DNA of 64,000 nucleotides from JAWKHR01 sp041394725 (GCA_041394725.1 JAWKHR010000015.1:62001-126000), one strand, 5' to 3'; numbered from the stretch's first letter, positions 1 through 7,864 are shown. Notes: a model not told the origin generated them from the letters alone. A program made the numbers and translations.

Positions 1-2
1 CG

Positions 3-803
3 CAGGCGGACGGCTCGTTCGAGTTGCGCAACGTGCCGGCGGGCGCGTTTGCACTGCAGGCGTTCGGGCGTCCGGAAGGCGGCGGCAATCTCGGCAAGTC
101 GCCGTTCGGCGCTGCCTCGATCGACGTGAACGGCCGCGATCTGCGGGGCGTCGAGGTCGCCGTCCGTCCCGGCGCGGTCATCCGGGGGCGGATCGTCTTC
201 GAGGACGGCACGCCGCCGTCCATCGATCCGACGCGCGTCCAGGTGAGCGGGTTGCCGGTGGAGTTCGAGTCGAACCCGATCGGCGGCGGGCCGCCGAATC
301 GCACCATGAATCCCGACTGGACCTTCGAGGTGGAGAACCAGTTCGGCCTGCGGGTCATCCGGGCCAACATCGCGGCCCCGGGCTGGAGCCTCAAGCGCAT
401 CACCCGTGACGGCACGGACATCACCGATGCACCCACCGACTTCCGCTCGGGCGATGCGACCGGCGTCGAGGTGGTGTTCACGAAGGCGGCCTCGTCGCTC
501 TCGGGCCGCGTTCAGCGCGACGACGGATCGCCGGCGGAGAACTACACGGTGGTCGTCTTCGCGGCCGATCCGCGTCGCTGGACGTTCCCGTCGCGGTACG
601 TCGCCATCGGGCGGCCGAATCAGGAGGGAACCTACGAGGTCGCGGGGCTGCCACCCGCCAATTACCTCGCCATCGCGGTGCCGAGGGTCGAGGGCACGAC
701 GTGGCAGGATCCGGCGGTGCTCGATCAGTGGCGCCCGCTCGCGTCGGGTGTCACGCTGGGCGCCGGGCCGGCCACGCTCGACCTGAGACTCGTCGGACGC
801 TGA
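3..803 (+). CDS. Carboxypeptidase-regulatory-like domain protein, 3' part only
   Basis: The reading frame is open from base 3, so the window cuts off the N-terminus; 266 codons are visible. The visible part has repeated beta-sandwich signatures of the carboxypeptidase regulatory-like family: DGSFELRNVPAGAFAL at the very start, then VRPGAVIRGRIVFEDG, and later SSLSGRVQRDDGSPAENY with EGTYEVAGLPPANYLAIAVP. Such modules usually occur in secreted or outer-membrane proteins and in M56-type or TonB-linked proteins. No catalytic motif is visible, so the function of the whole protein cannot be read. It ends 84 bases before the TPR gene and has no visible link to the flagellar genes. Confidence 0.75.
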   Translation, partial: QADGSFELRNVPAGAFALQAFGRPEGGGNLGKSPFGAASIDVNGRDLRGVEVAVRPGAVIRGRIVFEDGTPPSIDPTRVQVSGLPVEFESNPIGGGPPNRTMNPDWTFEVENQFGLRVIRANIAAPGWSLKRITRDGTDITDAPTDFRSGDATGVEVVFTKAASSLSGRVQRDDGSPAENYTVVVFAADPRRWTFPSRYVAIGRPNQEGTYEVAGLPPANYLAIAVPRVEGTTWQDPAVLDQWRPLASGVTLGAGPATLDLRLVGR

Positions 804-852
804 CGCGTGCCCAGGCGTCGCGGCGGCTGGCGGCGGGCTGCCGACCCCGGAC

Positions 853-881
853 TTGCGATGCCCGGGGCCGGGCGAGACAAT
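853..881 (+). promoter_or_regulatory. Possible housekeeping promoter ending at the TPR gene start
   Basis: TTGCGA (853-858) and GACAAT (876-881) are separated by 17 bases. Transcription would start near 888, which is the ATG chosen for the next gene, so the message would be leaderless. No Shine-Dalgarno sequence is evident in front of 888. This rests on one hexamer pair in a GC-rich background and is only suggestive. Confidence 0.3.
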
Positions 882-887
882 CCGGGC

Positions 888-1859
888 ATGGCCCGACATC
901 CGATCCGTTCGTCGATCTGGTCCGCGGCCCTCATGACCGCGGTCCTGTTCCTCCATCCCGGCCCGCTCACGGCCCAGCGCGGGCGCGGCGGGCAATCCGA
1001 CAACCTGCGGCAGGCGACGCAGTTCATCCGGGACGGCCAGTCCGACCAGGCGCTGGCCGCCGTGCGGCGTGAGCTGCAGGCCAATCCCGACTCGACGTCG
1101 GCGGCCGGCCTGCTGGACACCCTCGGCCAGGGCGCCGAGGCGCGCCGCATCTACCAGCGCCAGATCGACGCCGCGCCCGACGCGCGGGCGAAGGCCGACG
1201 CGCAGCGTGCCATGGCGATGTCCTGGGGCTTCGAGGGCGACTGCGCCAACACGATGAAGTACGAGCAGATGGTCATCGACTACTGGAAGACGCGCGAGAC
1301 GGCCGAGCCGCAGAACGCGTTCTACCAGGAAGGGGAGATGGCCAACGAGGGCGCGCGCATCTGCGTGGACGCGGGCGACCTCGACACGGGCGAGCACTGG
1401 TACCGCATGGGGCGTGACCTGGGCCTGAAGGAGCCCGGCAACCAGACGCACCCGAAGAGCCTGTGGGACTACCGGCTGGCGCACGCGCTCGGACGGATCG
1501 CGGCCCGGCGCGGCGACGCCGCCGAGGCGCGCCGCCAGATCGCCGCCGCCCGCCAGGCGCTCGACGGCGACCCGGACATGGCGCAGCAGCAGGAACGCTT
1601 CTTCCCGTACCTCACCGGCTACGTGGCGCTGTACCTCGGCGACCTGAAGACCGCCGAGGCGGACCTGACCCGCGCGGTCGAGCTGCCGGGCAACCAGAAC
1701 GACCCGTTCATGCGCTGCCTGCTGGGCATGACGTGGGAGAAGCTCGGCAAGGCCGACGAGGCGAAGGCCGCCTACGAGCAGGCCTACCGGCAGGCCACCG
1801 CGCACAACCCGCCGGCCGCGTTCGCCCGGCGGTTCGTGCGCGAGAAGCTGGGCGGTTGA
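888..1859 (+). CDS. Secreted tetratricopeptide-repeat protein
   Basis: 323 residues. The ATG at 888 was preferred to an in-frame ATG at 807 because it begins a clear signal peptide: MARHPIRSS, a hydrophobic stretch, then LTAQRG. The mature part is helical and Ala-rich, with TPR-like units such as AEARRIYQRQIDAAPDARAKADAQRAM (residues about 85-110), ETAEPQNAFYQEGEMANEGA, and KADEAKAAYEQAYRQA near the C-terminus. TPR proteins are protein-interaction scaffolds and no enzymatic motif is present. It lies 31 bases upstream of the serine hydrolase on the same strand, so the two may be co-transcribed. The partner is unknown. Confidence 0.75.
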   Translation: MARHPIRSSIWSAALMTAVLFLHPGPLTAQRGRGGQSDNLRQATQFIRDGQSDQALAAVRRELQANPDSTSAAGLLDTLGQGAEARRIYQRQIDAAPDARAKADAQRAMAMSWGFEGDCANTMKYEQMVIDYWKTRETAEPQNAFYQEGEMANEGARICVDAGDLDTGEHWYRMGRDLGLKEPGNQTHPKSLWDYRLAHALGRIAARRGDAAEARRQIAAARQALDGDPDMAQQQERFFPYLTGYVALYLGDLKTAEADLTRAVELPGNQNDPFMRCLLGMTWEKLGKADEAKAAYEQAYRQATAHNPPAAFARRFVREKLGG

Positions 1860-1890
1860 TCGCCGGCCGTCGCCGGCTGGAGGACCTTCG

Positions 1891-3372
1891 ATGACGCGTC
1901 GTCGCTACGCGCCCGTGTGGTACGCCGTCGTCGTCCTCGCGGCGACGACGGCTGTCGTCTGGAGCCAGCGCGGCGCCCCGCCGCTGACGCGGGAGGCCCG
2001 CGTCGATGCGATCTTCTCCGCGTGGTCCACGACGACGCCGGGCTGCGCCGTCGGCGTCGCCGAGCAGGGCGCGTCCGTGCTCGAGCGCGCCTACGGCATG
2101 GCGGACCTCGAGCACGACGCGGTCCTGCGGCCCGACTCGATCATCGAGGCCGGCTCGGTCTCCAAGCAGTTCACGGCCGCCGCGGTCCTGCTGCTCGTCG
2201 GGGACGGCACGCTCTCGCTCGACGATCCGGTGCGGCGCTACGTGCCCGAGCTGCCCGACTACGGCACCCCGCTCACCATCCGCCACCTGCTGACGCACAC
2301 GAGCGGATTGCGCGACTGGGGCAGCCTCGCCGCCATCGCCGGCTGGCCGCGCGGCCAGCGGATGCACACGCACGCCGACGTGCTCGACATCCTGAGCCGG
2401 CAGGAGGCCCTCAACTTCGATCCCGGGACGCACTGGTCGTACAGCAACTCCGGCTACAATCTGGCCGCGGTCATCGTCGGGCGCGTGAGCGGACAGTCGT
2501 TCGCCGAGTTCAGCCGGACGCGGATCTTCGAGCCGCTCGGCCTCACGCACACGTCGTGGCGCGACGACTACCGGCGCGTGGTGCGCGGCCGGGCGATCGC
2601 CTACGACGCGGGCCGCGGCGGCGAGTTCCGGCAGGACATGCCGTTCGAGAACGTGCACGGCAACGGCGGCCTGCTGACGACGGTAGGGGACCTGCTGCGG
2701 TGGACCGAGCACTTCGCCGCGCCGCCACCCGGGTGGGAGGCCGTCGTGCGGCAGCAGCAGACGCCGGCGACGCTCGCCGACGGGCGCGCCCTGCACTACG
2801 CGTTCGGCCTGTTCGTCGGGCGGCACCAGGGCGAGGAGGAGATCTACCACAGCGGGTCCACGGCCGGGTACCGGGCATTCGTGACGCGGTTCCCCGGCGC
2901 CCACCTCTCGGTCGCGGTCCTCTGCAACACCGGCGCGGCCAACGCGACCGAGCTCGCGCACGCGGTGAGCGACCTCTACCTGGGAGACCGGCTCCGGCCG
3001 TCCGTCTCCGCGCCCGCGCTGCTGTCCGAGGCGCGCGGCCCGCTCGTCGGCGTCGAGCCCGACAAGGCGTACCGGCCGACGCCCGACGATCTCGCGGGGT
3101 TCGCCGGCACCTACGACAGCCGCGAAGTCGAGACGACGCTCACGGTCGAGGTCCGCGATGGCGCGCTGGTGGTGCGCCGGCGGCCGGACACGGTGTTGAC
3201 CCTCCGGCCGCATTCGACGGACCGGTTCGAGGCGAACGGGCTCGGCCTCGTCACCTTCCATCGGGAGGGCGGACGGGTGGTGTCGCTCGGCGTGACGCAG
3301 GATCGGGTGTGGGATCTGCGGTTCGCGCGGGTGCCCGGAGCGCCGATCAGCGGCCGAGCAGGCCGCCGATGA
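1891..3372 (+). CDS. Serine hydrolase, class C beta-lactamase / D-aminopeptidase family
   Basis: 493 residues. An N-terminal hydrophobic segment (residues about 9-24, ending in VVWSQRG) looks like a signal peptide or anchor, so the enzyme should act in the periplasm or outside the cell. Family motifs are complete: Ser-x-x-Lys as S89-V-S-K92 in EAGSVSKQF, the Tyr-x-Asn motif in HWSYSNSGYN, and a late His-x-Gly in YHSGSTAGYR. An extra C-terminal beta domain (from about residue 390, FAGTYDSREVETTLTVEV) resembles the lipocalin-like domains found in many of these enzymes. Substrates in the family include peptides, esters and beta-lactams, and the one used here cannot be read. The 3' end overlaps the convergent GGDEF gene by 26 bases. 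Confidence 0.88.
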   Translation: MTRRRYAPVWYAVVVLAATTAVVWSQRGAPPLTREARVDAIFSAWSTTTPGCAVGVAEQGASVLERAYGMADLEHDAVLRPDSIIEAGSVSKQFTAAAVLLLVGDGTLSLDDPVRRYVPELPDYGTPLTIRHLLTHTSGLRDWGSLAAIAGWPRGQRMHTHADVLDILSRQEALNFDPGTHWSYSNSGYNLAAVIVGRVSGQSFAEFSRTRIFEPLGLTHTSWRDDYRRVVRGRAIAYDAGRGGEFRQDMPFENVHGNGGLLTTVGDLLRWTEHFAAPPPGWEAVVRQQQTPATLADGRALHYAFGLFVGRHQGEEEIYHSGSTAGYRAFVTRFPGAHLSVAVLCNTGAANATELAHAVSDLYLGDRLRPSVSAPALLSEARGPLVGVEPDKAYRPTPDDLAGFAGTYDSREVETTLTVEVRDGALVVRRRPDTVLTLRPHSTDRFEANGLGLVTFHREGGRVVSLGVTQDRVWDLRFARVPGAPISGRAGRR

Positions 3373-4465
3373 GCGACTTGCGCCGGCTGACGACCCGGTT
3401 GCGGCCCTTGCGCTTGGCGTCGTAGAGCGCCTCGTCGGCGCGGCGGATCAGGTCCTCGACGGTGTCGCTCGACGCCAGTTCCGTGACGCCGCAGCTCACG
3501 GTGAACCGCACGCTGCGGACTTCGTCGTCGGCCTCGTACTCGAAGCTCTTGCCGGCGATCTCGACCAGGATCTCGTTCAGGCGCTTCTCGACCTCGCCGA
3601 TCTTCGCGCCGTGCAGGATGATCCCGAACTCCTCGCCGCCGTAGCGCGCGACGAAGTCGGTGGGGCGCAGCGCCTTCGTCAGCCACATCGCGGTGCCGAG
3701 GAGCACGCGGTCGCCGACCTGGTGGCCGTGCGTGTCGTTGATCTTCTTGAAATGATCGACGTCCACCATCGCGAAGCAGAGCGGCGCCTTCGCGCCGCGC
3801 GCGGTGGACACCATCTGCTGGATCCGACGGTCGAACGTCGCGCGGTTGGCGACGCGCGTCAGGCCGTCGAGGGCTGCTTCCTCCTCGGCCTTGACGAGCC
3901 GCGTCTGCAGCGTCTCGAGCCGCCGGCTGAGCTGCGTCGTCGATTCCTCTTCCTTCCGGCGACGCTGTTCGACCGCCGTCTTCAGCACCGAGACCTCGGA
4001 GGCCACCTGCTGCTTCAGCTCGCGGATGTCGTCGAGCCGCGCCATCGCGGTGAAGCGCTCCGTGGACGACAGGACCTGGGCACTGAACTGCTGGGTCTGG
4101 CCGGCGATGGTCGCGGCCGCCTCGCGGAGGATCCGGATCATCTCGCGCAGCTCGTTCTCGCGGTCCTTGACGTACTTGGACGAGCCGCGGAGGAAGTGCT
4201 CGCAGAGCTTCGCGCAGTCCTCGGCCGCGGCGGCGAACGCGGTGGCCTCCGACGACGCCTTGAACGTGCGCCGGTACTCGTCGAGCCGCGTCTGGAACGT
4301 GACCTGCTGTTCGGTATCCGCGTCGGGTGTGTGATCCGCCAGCGACACGAGCACGCGGTCGAGCAGCGTCGAGATGGGGGCGGCCAGGGCGGTACCGTTG
4401 GCACCGGGGACGGCCGTGACGGGCACCTCCGGCTTGCGGAGGCCGAGCTCCACGAGTTCTTCCAT
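3347..4465 (-). CDS. GGDEF diguanylate cyclase with coiled-coil N-terminal region
   Basis: 372 residues from the ATG at 4465. It should convert two GTP into cyclic di-GMP. The C-terminal GGDEF domain is intact: LDGLTRVANRATFD opens it, and RYGGEEFGIIL carries the active-site GGEEF. The N-terminal half is soluble and helical, with a long coiled coil (ELKQQVASEVSVLKTAVEQRRRKEEE) and no membrane segment or receiver. No RxxD inhibitory site is obvious. Start choice is uncertain: TTG 4477 would lie inside the sigma28 -10 element; ATG 4465 lies only a few bases from the inferred transcription start; GTG 4453 has a GGAAG Shine-Dalgarno 5 bases ahead and may be the true start. It is downstream of the flagellar regulator but has its own promoter. 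Confidence 0.9.
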   Translation of the reverse strand: MEELVELGLRKPEVPVTAVPGANGTALAAPISTLLDRVLVSLADHTPDADTEQQVTFQTRLDEYRRTFKASSEATAFAAAAEDCAKLCEHFLRGSSKYVKDRENELREMIRILREAAATIAGQTQQFSAQVLSSTERFTAMARLDDIRELKQQVASEVSVLKTAVEQRRRKEEESTTQLSRRLETLQTRLVKAEEEAALDGLTRVANRATFDRRIQQMVSTARGAKAPLCFAMVDVDHFKKINDTHGHQVGDRVLLGTAMWLTKALRPTDFVARYGGEEFGIILHGAKIGEVEKRLNEILVEIAGKSFEYEADDEVRSVRFTVSCGVTELASSDTVEDLIRRADEALYDAKRKGRNRVVSRRKSLIGGLLGR

Positions 4466-4474
4466 CACCGTGAT

Positions 4475-4501
4475 CAATCGGCTCGAGTTGATGGGACTTT
4501 A
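4475..4501 (-). promoter_or_regulatory. Sigma28-type promoter of the GGDEF gene
   Basis: Read on the minus strand: TAAAGTCC (4501-4494), 11 bases, then GCCGATTG (4482-4475). This matches the known flagellar sigma28 consensus TAAAGTTT-N11-GCCGATAA at 12 of 16 positions with exact spacing. Transcription should start near 4468. It belongs to a set of five similar sites in this window. Confidence 0.7.
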
Positions 4502-4588
4502 GCGACACGGGCCCGTATTCCTGGGCCAGAACCGCGCCCGGCGAGGTCGAATGCCCGAAGTCGCATGCCCGCACCCGGCCGGCGCGGG

Positions 4589-6004
4589 TCAGGCCGCGGA
4601 GCTGTCGCCGACGCCGAGCCGGTGCATCTTGTCGAGCAGCGTCGTCCGGCTCAGGTTGAGGAGCTTGGCCGCCTGCCGCTTGTTGCCACCGGTCTTGGCC
4701 AGGTACCGGAGGATGAGCTCGCGCTCCACCTGCGACATGGTCGCGGTGAAGTTGATGCCCTCGTCGGGCGTGCTCGGCAGTGACACCGACGAGAAGGTCT
4801 CGGGCGTGTGCAGTTCCTCGGGAAGCGCCTCGGGGCCGATCTCCGTCGCGGTCCCCGACAGGGCCACGGCGTGTTCCACGCAGTTCTGCAGCTGGCGGAT
4901 GTTGCCGGGCCAGCCGTAGGTCATCAGGAGCCGCAGCGCGCCCTGGCTCAGGCGCTTGGTCGAGAGACCGTTGCTCGTGCAGGACTCCTGGACGAAGTGC
5001 TGGGCCAGGATCGGGATGTCCTCCTTGCGGCCCTTGAGCGGCGGCAGCACGACGCGGACGACGTTGAGCCGGTAGTAGAGGTCTTCCCGGAACGTGCCGT
5101 CCTTGACCATGCCCAGCAGGTCCACGTTGGTCGCGGCGATGACCCGGGCGTTGATCTTGACCGGCTTCGACGTGCCGATCCGCTCGACCTCGCGTTCCTG
5201 GAGCGCCCGGAGGAGCTTGGCCTGGAGCGAGAGCGTCATCGACGAGACCTCGTCGATGAAGAGCGTGCCGCGGTCGGCGGCCTCGAAGCGGCCGACGCGC
5301 GCGTTGACGGCGCCCGTGAACGCGCCCTTCACGTGGCCGAACAGCTCCGCCTCGGCCAGGCCCTCGGGGATGGCCGCGGCGTTGAACGCGACGAACGGCT
5401 GGTCGCGCCGCGGGCTGTTGTGGTGGATCGTGCGCGCCACCAGTTCCTTGCCGGTGCCGGTCTCGCCCTGGATCAGGATGGTGCTGTTGAGCGGCGAGAC
5501 CAGCTCGAGCGTCGAGAAGAGCCGCTTCATCGCGGGGCTGCTGCCGACGAGGCTCCCGAACTTGAAGCGGTCGTTCAACCGCGCCTTGAGTTCCGCGTTC
5601 TCGTGCTGCAGCCGGCGCTCGCTGAGCGACGTCTTGAGCACCTGCACGAGCTGGATCAGCTGGAACGGCTTGATCAGGAAGTCCACCGCGCCGCGCTTGA
5701 GCGCGCGCACGGCGTGGTCGATGCTGCCGAACCCGGCCGTGACCACGCACCGCATGTCGGGGTAGCGCGAGAGGGCCTGGTCGAGCACGTCCAGCCCGTC
5801 GCCATCGGGCAGCCGCGCGTTGACCACGAGCGCGTCGTAGGCGAATCCCTCGATGCGCGAAAGCGCGTCGACGGCGCTCGGCGACTGGGCGGCGGTGAAC
5901 CCGGCCGCTTCCAGCGAGTCCGCGATCATCTGTCGCGAGTCCGTCTCGTCGTCCACCACGAGGACCGTGGCTCTCACCTGATCGTTGTCCGTCTCGGTCG
6001 TCAC
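4589..6004 (-). CDS. Sigma54-dependent flagellar master regulator with degenerate receiver
   Basis: 471 residues, GTG start with AGGAG about 11 bases ahead. The order is receiver (about 14-125), AAA+ sigma54-interaction domain (about 150-380) and Fis-type helix-turn-helix (about 430-465). The ATPase is complete: Walker A GETGTGKE, the sigma54-contacting GAFTGA loop, and LFIDEVSS. The HTH reads NKRQAAKLLNLSRTTLLDKM. The receiver keeps VDDE, the Thr of VVTAGFGS and the Lys of FLIKPF. The phospho-acceptor Asp is replaced by Asn62 (LVVNARLPDGDG), so control by phosphorylation is unlikely. This is the FlrC/FleQ/FlbD position, divergent from flgB, and FlhG encoded here is the known antagonist of FleQ-type regulators. 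It has its own sigma54 promoter, suggesting autoregulation. Confidence 0.92.
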   Translation of the reverse strand: MTTETDNDQVRATVLVVDDETDSRQMIADSLEAAGFTAAQSPSAVDALSRIEGFAYDALVVNARLPDGDGLDVLDQALSRYPDMRCVVTAGFGSIDHAVRALKRGAVDFLIKPFQLIQLVQVLKTSLSERRLQHENAELKARLNDRFKFGSLVGSSPAMKRLFSTLELVSPLNSTILIQGETGTGKELVARTIHHNSPRRDQPFVAFNAAAIPEGLAEAELFGHVKGAFTGAVNARVGRFEAADRGTLFIDEVSSMTLSLQAKLLRALQEREVERIGTSKPVKINARVIAATNVDLLGMVKDGTFREDLYYRLNVVRVVLPPLKGRKEDIPILAQHFVQESCTSNGLSTKRLSQGALRLLMTYGWPGNIRQLQNCVEHAVALSGTATEIGPEALPEELHTPETFSSVSLPSTPDEGINFTATMSQVERELILRYLAKTGGNKRQAAKLLNLSRTTLLDKMHRLGVGDSSAA

Positions 6005-6100
6005 GCCGTTCGTCTCCTGGAGGGGGGAGCCACCGGGATCGTCCCGGCCGCCCGAGGATGCCGTCGTGCCGACGGCCCCACGTCACTGGCCGTCGGAATG

Positions 6101-6115
6101 GCAACACCCGTGCCA
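6101..6115 (-). promoter_or_regulatory. Sigma54 promoter of the regulator gene
   Basis: On the minus strand the sequence reads TGGCACG-GGTG-TTGC (6115 down to 6101). This matches the classic -24/-12 element TGGCACG-N4-TTGC at every fixed base. Transcription should begin near 6089, giving a leader of about 85 bases before the GTG at 6004. The regulator would therefore activate its own gene. Confidence 0.75.
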
Positions 6116-6623
6116 GCCGGCCGACAGACGAGCCGTGCGCCCGGCGTGCACGCCGCTGCACGCCATTGCCTCCAACGGCGCGCGCCGCGGCGCGCCGGCT
6201 GACGGCGCGCCGTCAAGCGTCCGTCAGCCGGCCCATGCCCGCCTGACGGTTTCCTGACACTGCGAGGGGCGCGCCTCTCACTGCCGTCGGTGCGATCGGG
6301 GCCCGGCGCGTCAATTGATGAAGTGATCAGGGCGTCTGATCAAGGAGTCGGCGCGCAACCCGGTCGGTCTCCGCCCTCGCCTCGCCGGCGCAGGCGGCCC
6401 GCCGGGGGATCCGGCCGGCCAAGGAGGGCGCCGGGTCAGCTCGCCGTGTCGGCTCGTCGGTCGTGCTGTCGGCGCGCCGACGCTCTCTCCCGCCGCGGGC
6501 GCCGTTCCGCCAGCCTGGCGATCAGGATGCGCGGGCGGCATCGGCCCGCCGGGCCCCGATTTCCTCGCGAAACACGCCGGTTCTCCGGTCGCGGGCCAGT
6601 GATCGGTGCCCCGCGATCGAACA

Positions 6624-6638
6624 CGGCACCCCTCTTGC
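6624..6638 (+). promoter_or_regulatory. Sigma54 promoter of the flgB operon
   Basis: CGGCACC-CCTC-TTGC: GG at 6625-6626 and GC at 6637-6638 are at the exact 12-base offset of -24/-12 promoters. It differs from TGGCACG-N4-TTGC only in the first and seventh bases. The expected start is near 6650, with a leader of about 58 bases to the flgB ATG at 6708. It probably drives the long flg/fli/flh operon. Confidence 0.75.
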
Positions 6639-6707
6639 ACAACCCGGCGCAGATTCGGCGACATCCCCGCGCGACGGTCGAGCCGTCGGCCGCGGAGGAG
6701 GAAGGCG

Positions 6708-7109
6708 ATGAACGAGATCAGAAGCGACGCGGCGATCATCGCGGCCCTGGGCCGGCAGATGACGCGCGCCGTGCAGAAGCAATCCGTCGCGGCGAGCAAC
6801 CTCGCCAACCTCGACACGCCCGGCTACCGGACGAAGGAAGTCGAGTTCGACGACGCGCTGAACGCCGAGCTCGGCGCCTCGCAGATGTCGGCCACCGATC
6901 CCCGGCACTTCGGCGCGGGGGGCAACGGGACGGACCGGGGCCGGACGGCCGACGCGGCGGACCTCGCCTCGAAGGTGGACGGCAACAACGTCTCGCTCGA
7001 CCGCGAACTGCTCTCGCTGAGCCGCGCGGCCGGCGACTTTTCCGCCGCGCAGACGGTGCTGGCCGCGAAGTTCCGGCTGGTCCGCTACGCGATCAACGAC
7101 GGGCGCTGA
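6708..7109 (+). CDS. flgB: Flagellar basal-body rod protein FlgB
   Basis: 133 residues. FlgB forms the innermost part of the proximal rod, between the MS ring and the other rod proteins, and is exported by the flagellar type III system. The N-terminal rod motif is clear: QSVAASNLANLDTPGYRTKEVEFDDAL. The C-terminus has the matching helical stretch (NNVSLDRELLSLSRAAGDFSAAQTVLAAKFRLVRYAI). The ATG at 6708 follows a strong purine-rich ribosome site (GGAGGAGGAAGG, 6694-6705), which decides it over upstream in-frame codons. First gene of the operon after the sigma54 promoter; flgC follows after two bases. Confidence 0.95.
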   Translation: MNEIRSDAAIIAALGRQMTRAVQKQSVAASNLANLDTPGYRTKEVEFDDALNAELGASQMSATDPRHFGAGGNGTDRGRTADAADLASKVDGNNVSLDRELLSLSRAAGDFSAAQTVLAAKFRLVRYAINDGR

Positions 7110-7111
7110 CC

Positions 7112-7540
7112 ATGAACACCCTGCGATCGGCCATCGACGCCAGTGCCTCGGCCCTCGACGTGCAGCGCGCGCGCATGGAAGTGGCCGTCTCGAACCTGGC
7201 GAACGCGGAATCCACGAGAGGCCCCGACGGCCAGCCCTACCGGCGCCGCGAGGTCGTGCTCGAGACGAAGTCCTTCGCGAACCAGCTCGACCTCGGCACC
7301 ACTCCCGGCGCCACGGGCGTGAAGGTGGCCGCCGTCGTCGAGGACCAGGGCGACTTCATCCGGCGGTACGAGCCGTCGCACCCGGACGCGGATGCCGACG
7401 GGTTCGTGGCCATGCCGAACGTGGCGGTGCCCGAGGAAATGGTGGACATGCTCGGCGCCGCGCGCGCCTATCAGGCGAACCTGACCGCGATCACCGTCAT
7501 CCGCGACACCATCCAGCGCGCGCTGGAACTGGCGAAGTAG
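7112..7540 (+). CDS. flgC: Flagellar basal-body rod protein FlgC
   Basis: 142 residues. FlgC is a proximal rod subunit assembled after FlgB. The N-terminus has the family motif MEVAVSNLANAESTRGPDGQPYRRREVVLE, and the C-terminus NVAVPEEMVDMLGAARAYQANLTAITVIRDTIQRALEL has the rod-type coiled helix. The start is the ATG two bases after the flgB stop. Length is usual for FlgC. The frame stays open far upstream, but that extension has no family similarity and crosses flgB. Confidence 0.95.
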   Translation: MNTLRSAIDASASALDVQRARMEVAVSNLANAESTRGPDGQPYRRREVVLETKSFANQLDLGTTPGATGVKVAAVVEDQGDFIRRYEPSHPDADADGFVAMPNVAVPEEMVDMLGAARAYQANLTAITVIRDTIQRALELAK

Positions 7541-7544
7541 CCCC

Positions 7545-7844
7545 ATGGCCATCACACCGATCGGGACCCCGACCGCCATCACACCCGCCGCGACGCCGAC
7601 CGGCGCGGGCGGCGCGGACGCCGCCAAGCCCGGCTTCGGCGACGCCCTCCGCGACCTGCTCGACTCGGTCGACGACTCGACCGGCACGGCCAACGAGGCC
7701 ATCGGCCGCATGCTCGACGGCACGGGCGACATCCACGAGGCGATGATCGCGCTGCAGAAAGCCGACGTGATGCTGCAGATGACCGTGCAGGTCCGTAACA
7801 AGCTGGTCCAGGCCTACCAGGACATCATGCGCATGCCCGTCTAG
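7545..7844 (+). CDS. fliE: Flagellar hook-basal body protein FliE
   Basis: 99 residues. FliE is the adaptor that joins the MS ring (FliF) to the rod and is the first substrate of the export gate. Recognition rests on the C-terminal half: GDIHEAMIALQKADVMLQMTVQVRNKLVQAYQDIMRMPV is the conserved FliE helix pair. The first 30 residues are low-complexity (Thr, Pro, Ala, Gly). It sits four bases after flgC and 20 bases before fliF, the standard flgB-flgC-fliE-fliF order. Confidence 0.95.
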   Translation: MAITPIGTPTAITPAATPTGAGGADAAKPGFGDALRDLLDSVDDSTGTANEAIGRMLDGTGDIHEAMIALQKADVMLQMTVQVRNKLVQAYQDIMRMPV

Positions 7845-7864
7845 GGGCGCCGAGCCGCTGAACC

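Larger units (their letters stand above)
6005..6707. promoter_or_regulatory. 700-bp divergent control region between regulator and flgB
   Basis: No convincing gene is present; frames that stay open here lack a start context and family resemblance. It contains a sigma54 promoter in each direction and several dyads: GGCGTGCACGCC (6143-6154), TGACGGCGCGCCGTCA (6200-6215), a 12-base inverted repeat (6194-6205 with 6221-6232, GCCGGCTGACGG/CCGTCAGCCGGC), TCAATTGA (6311-6318), and two TGATCA boxes (6324-6329, 6337-6342; 13 bases centre to centre). Enhancer-binding proteins act from such upstream palindromes, so these are candidate binding sites for the adjacent regulator. Which of them it binds cannot be decided by eye. 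Confidence 0.55.

Noticed and set aside
3111..6161. A 1016-codon minus-strand frame covering the GGDEF and regulator genes
   Set aside because: It runs one frame off the true genes and is Arg/Ala/Gly-rich; the real proteins with full motifs lie in the other frame.
6311..6817. A 168-codon minus-strand frame in the divergent control region
   Set aside because: Arg/Pro-rich with no similarity or ribosome site; it crosses the sigma54 promoter and flgB.
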